Source: JABCPE02 sp963506915 (GTDB lineage: Bacteria > Bacteroidota > Bacteroidia > Flavobacteriales > Weeksellaceae). From it: a stretch of 8,479 bases of DNA. The position numbers and the translations under genes are program-made. Of the stretch, positions 7,123 through 8,479 are shown piece after piece (position 1 is the first letter of the stretch; the number at the start of each line of letters is the position of its first letter). The notes under the pieces are model-generated. The model had not been told where the DNA came from. It saw only the letters and a program-made list of their open reading frames with translations, and did not search any database. The stretch lies in contig CAUORE010000048.1 of NCBI GenBank assembly GCA_963506915.1, positions 1 through 8,479 of the forward strand, read 5' to 3'.

Positions 7123-7635
7123 TTATTTACTTGGAAACACTTTTGAAAAAAGCTGATCTGTGTCTATCTTGTGATCCTTTGCAGGTGCTTCGTGGTCAGA
7201 TGATGCTTTCAGCATATCTTCAAAAATTCTTTGTGCTTTGAACGGCTCATATCCACCTTTTTTCAGCAAATTAAAAATAGGATCTTCATAAGGGATGATA
7301 ATCTCATCATTCTCAATAAAAATAGGGATGTGCTGATTACCAATCTCAAAACAAATAGTTCCCATTTCTCTCATAGTTTTAGGCTGAACCACCACTGCAT
7401 CAGACGGCAATACATTGACCAGCAATATTTTATTCCCATCCTCCCATAGCACATCGTGATGTTTTAGTCTAAGATTTTCTTTCAATATTCTTAAACCTAC
7501 TTCCTCTCCTTTATGACTGACTTTGCGAAGAAGTTTTCTTGTAGATTCAAACCATTCTATATCAAAAAAATCTACTTCTTTTGAGGATAAATCCTCTCCT
7601 TTCGCATTTCGAATTACCTCAGAAACCACTAACAT
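7123..7635 (-). CDS. ureE: Urease accessory nickel chaperone UreE
   Basis: UreE is a dimeric metallochaperone that hands Ni2+ to UreG. The 170-residue product has an N-terminal peptide-binding-like half (about 1-80) and a ferredoxin-like metal-binding half. The conserved GNQHIPIFIENDEIIIPYED segment (99-118) contains His102, the equivalent of the interface nickel ligand in the family's GN(R/K)H motif. The C-terminus has two scattered His (148, 155) within SSDHEAPAKDHK and no long His-rich tail like the one in Klebsiella UreE. It is the first of the four accessory genes. A second ATG at 7643 is out of frame and meets a stop at once, so 7635 is the only sensible start. No clear -7 box lies in the 57 bases between it and the small upstream ORF. 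Confidence 0.93.
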   Translation of the reverse strand: MLVVSEVIRNAKGEDLSSKEVDFFDIEWFESTRKLLRKVSHKGEEVGLRILKENLRLKHHDVLWEDGNKILLVNVLPSDAVVVQPKTMREMGTICFEIGNQHIPIFIENDEIIIPYEDPIFNLLKKGGYEPFKAQRIFEDMLKASSDHEAPAKDHKIDTDQLFSKVFPSK

Positions 7636-7678
7636 AAGCTCATTTTTTAATTATCAATGTCTTAAAAATAAAAAATCC

Positions 7679-7705
7679 CGTTTCCATCCATTCAGGATTT
7701 AAACG
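7679..7705 (-). terminator. Hairpin over the stop codon of the small ORF, possible leaky terminator
   Basis: On the minus strand CGTTT-AA-ATCC-TGAAT-GGAT-GG-AAACG folds as 5 bp, an AA/GG internal loop, 4 bp and a 5-base loop. It is followed by GGATTTTTTATTTTT. An alternative stem pairs AAATCC (7700-7695) with GGATTT (7678-7673) and also leads into a T run. The two folds share bases and exclude each other. The ORF's TGA lies in the loop. It could terminate some transcripts before ureE, act as an attenuator, or do nothing. Confidence 0.45.
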
Positions 7706-7829
7706 AGTTCAAAAATACAATAAAAAAAGTAGATAAAGGTATCATAATTATATGATATATAACAGCCTTTTTGTTTTTCCAAGAAATCAAACCAGAAATA
7801 GCCCAATAAACAGCTAAAAACCAAAACAT
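7692..7829 (-). CDS. Unrecognised 45-residue two-helix membrane protein ORF
   Basis: I do not recognise this ORF. It encodes 45 residues with a strong membrane signature. A Trp-rich hydrophobic segment spans residues 1-17 (start MFWFLAVYWAISG), a basic turn KNKK covers 18-21, and a second hydrophobic segment covers about 22-43 with Pro31. By the positive-inside rule the loop would be cytoplasmic with both ends outside. In-frame TAG lies 10 codons upstream and there is no GTG or TTG between, so the ATG at 7829 is the only usual start. No Shine-Dalgarno is seen. A TAAATTTG box lies about 120 bases upstream. The ORF sits between ureC and ureE and shares their strand, so it may be cotranscribed with ureEFGD. 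It could be a small regulatory or transport-associated membrane protein, a type I toxin-like peptide, a gene remnant or a chance ORF; AT-rich DNA readily yields hydrophobic codons. Confidence 0.4.
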   Translation of the reverse strand: MFWFLAVYWAISGLISWKNKKAVIYHIIMIPLSTFFIVFLNSFKS

Positions 7830-7867
7830 TATGAAGTTAAAAACGATTTTGCTAGTCTATTGGGCTA
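7799..7867 (-). repeat. Long imperfect inverted repeat enclosing the small ORF's start codon
   Basis: On the minus strand the arm TAGCCCAATAGACTAGC (7867-7851) can pair with GCTGTTTATTGGGCTA (7814-7799). There are 10 perfect base pairs, then G-U, A-U and C-G pairs, one bulged U, and three more pairs. After a 1x1 mismatch a further AAA/TTT pairing is possible. The ATG of the 45-codon ORF (7829-7827) lies in the apical loop of about 36 nt, and codons 6-10 of the ORF form the 3' arm. No target-site duplication flanks the repeat, so I read it as an RNA structure rather than a mobile element. Confidence 0.7.
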
Positions 7868-7921
7868 CCCTCTGACTTAAATGACTAAATTATAATAGAT
7901 TACTAAAAAAACAATTCAGCG

Positions 7922-7948
7922 GTGTTATCTTTATTATTTTAATAACAC
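7922..7948. promoter_or_regulatory. 7-bp palindrome at the predicted transcription start, operator-like
   Basis: GTGTTAT (7922-7928) and ATAACAC (7942-7948) form a perfect 7-bp inverted repeat around 13 AT-rich bases. The repeat abuts the -7 box at 7948-7955, sharing one base with it, and covers the predicted start site near 7941. That is a typical location for a repressor site, or for a stem-loop at the 5' end of the transcript. It does not match the CRP/FNR or Fur consensus. I cannot name a regulator. Confidence 0.35.
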
Positions 7949-7955
7949 AAATTTA
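7948..7955 (-). promoter_or_regulatory. Candidate -7 box (TAAATTTG) for the small ORF and ureEFGD
   Basis: The minus strand reads TAAATTTG, an exact TAnnTTTG match, 60 bases downstream of the ureC terminator. The predicted leader to the small ORF is about 110 nt, and to ureE about 305 nt. No TTG is seen at the -33 position, which is instead an A/T tract (TTTTTTTATC). A promoter here would restart transcription after the terminator. Confidence 0.45.
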
Positions 7956-8014
7956 TAAAACTTATTTTAGATAAAAAAATATTTTTGCTACTTTTTTATA
8001 AAAAAATAACAAAA

Positions 8015-8039
8015 AACCACCTTTTTAATAAAGGTGGTT
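8015..8039 (-). terminator. Strong intrinsic terminator after ureC
   Basis: AACCACCTTT (8015-8024) pairs perfectly with AAAGGTGGTT (8030-8039) around a 5-base loop. On the minus strand the stem is followed by TTTTGTTATTTTTTT. It begins 21 bases after the ureC stop. The compact GC-containing stem and long T run make it the most convincing terminator in the window. It would uncouple ureC from ureEFGD. Confidence 0.9.
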
Positions 8040-8060
8040 CTATTTCTAAATTCAGTTCTA

Positions 8061-8479
8061 TTAGAACATGAAGTATAATTGTCCCATTGGAAGTTTGTCA
8101 GCTGGCTCACATACACATGGTTTACCATCTACTTTCACTTCGTGTGTTTGTGGATTTACCTCAATCTTAGGCATTGCATCGTTGTGGATCATATCAGATT
8201 TTCCGATATTTCTACATCCTCTTGCTGGTAATAATTTTTTACCTAATCCGTAAGACTGTACGATTCCTTTCTCTAAAGATACTTTAGATACGAAGAATGC
8301 AGAAGTTTCAGTATTTGCTTTACCGTAGCTTCCGAACATTGGTCTCCAGAATATTGGCTGTGGTGTTGGGATTGATGCGTTTGGATCTCCCATTTTAGCA
8401 TAAGATACCATACCTCCTTTAATAATCATCTCTGGCTTAGCACCAAACATGTCTGGTCTCCACATTACCAAGTCTGCCA
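8061..8479 (-). CDS. ureC: Urease subunit alpha, C-terminal part (partial)
   Basis: UreC is the catalytic subunit of urease (EC 3.5.1.5), which hydrolyses urea to ammonia and carbamate at a di-nickel centre in the cytoplasm. Only the last 138 complete residues are in the window; the frame enters at the edge, so the internal TTG or ATG codons near 8471 are not starts. Family features visible are ADLVMWRPDMFGAKPEMIIK at the cut end, KGGMVSYAKMGDPNASIPTP, the RPMFGSYG loop, SAFFVSK, CRNIGKSDMIHNDAMP and ending PMGQLYFMF. The family's common ending is QRYFLF, so the Leu and Met here are mild variants. Nickel ligands, the carbamylated Lys and the flap Cys lie upstream, outside the window. The full protein is normally about 570 residues. 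ureA and ureB are presumably further upstream. Confidence 0.97.
   Translation of the reverse strand, partial: ADLVMWRPDMFGAKPEMIIKGGMVSYAKMGDPNASIPTPQPIFWRPMFGSYGKANTETSAFFVSKVSLEKGIVQSYGLGKKLLPARGCRNIGKSDMIHNDAMPKIEVNPQTHEVKVDGKPCVCEPADKLPMGQLYFMF

Noticed and set aside
7799..7867. The inverted repeat read as the ends of a miniature transposable element.
   Set aside because: No target-site duplication flanks it, the 69-base unit is not repeated in the window, and there is no transposase. An RNA hairpin explains it better.
7831..7875. A 14-codon plus-strand ORF (start MKLKTILLVYWATL) diverging from the small minus-strand ORF at CATTATG.
   Set aside because: It is very short, has no visible promoter, and its similarity to the minus ORF follows from the inverted repeat. 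I see no independent support for it.
1..8479. CRISPR arrays, tRNA or rRNA genes, insertion sequences, phage genes and attachment sites.
   Set aside because: I saw no spaced direct repeats, cloverleaf or rRNA-like sequence, transposase or integrase motifs. The window is chromosomal core plus urease genes.

Overview
The window is AT-rich bacterial DNA. Every convincing gene lies on the minus strand, so transcription runs from position 8479 towards 1. The -7 boxes fit TAnnTTTG, leaders are A/T-rich with almost no Shine-Dalgarno sequences, and a rpsL-rpsG-fusA-rpsJ cluster is present. Together these point to the phylum Bacteroidota, class Flavobacteriia. A Chryseobacterium-like member of the Weeksellaceae is my best guess, but that placement is an inference from gene content and style, not a search.

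Layout in transcription order. (1) 8479-8061 is the C-terminal quarter of ureC, the catalytic subunit of urease, ended by a strong intrinsic terminator at 8015-8039. (2) 8060-7636 is a 425-base interval between ureC and ureE. It holds that terminator, a candidate promoter with a 7-bp palindrome at its start site, a leader of about 110 nt, a long imperfect hairpin (7799-7867), an unrecognised 45-codon ORF for a tiny two-helix membrane protein (7692-7829), and a second hairpin at that ORF's stop codon. (3) 7635-4881 is ureE-ureF-ureG-ureD, the nickel-delivery and urease-activation genes, closed by a terminator that works in both directions (4824-4861). (4) 4741-1394 is the str-type translation operon rpsL-rpsG-fusA-rpsJ, with a near-consensus promoter 25-60 nt upstream of rpsL and an intrinsic terminator after rpsJ. 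(5) 1281-202 is a monocistronic AI-2E-family membrane transporter with its own -7 box. (6) 82-1 is the start of a gene for an exported protein, cut by the window edge.

How the genes work together: UreE, UreF, UreG and UreD load nickel into the apo-urease built from UreABC (only the end of UreC is visible). The terminator after ureC suggests the accessory genes are transcribed at least partly from a separate promoter, behind a structured leader and a small membrane-protein ORF. The ribosomal operon is a separate, insulated unit. The most interesting part of the window is the ureC-ureE interval. The rest is well-conserved housekeeping and urease accessory sequence.
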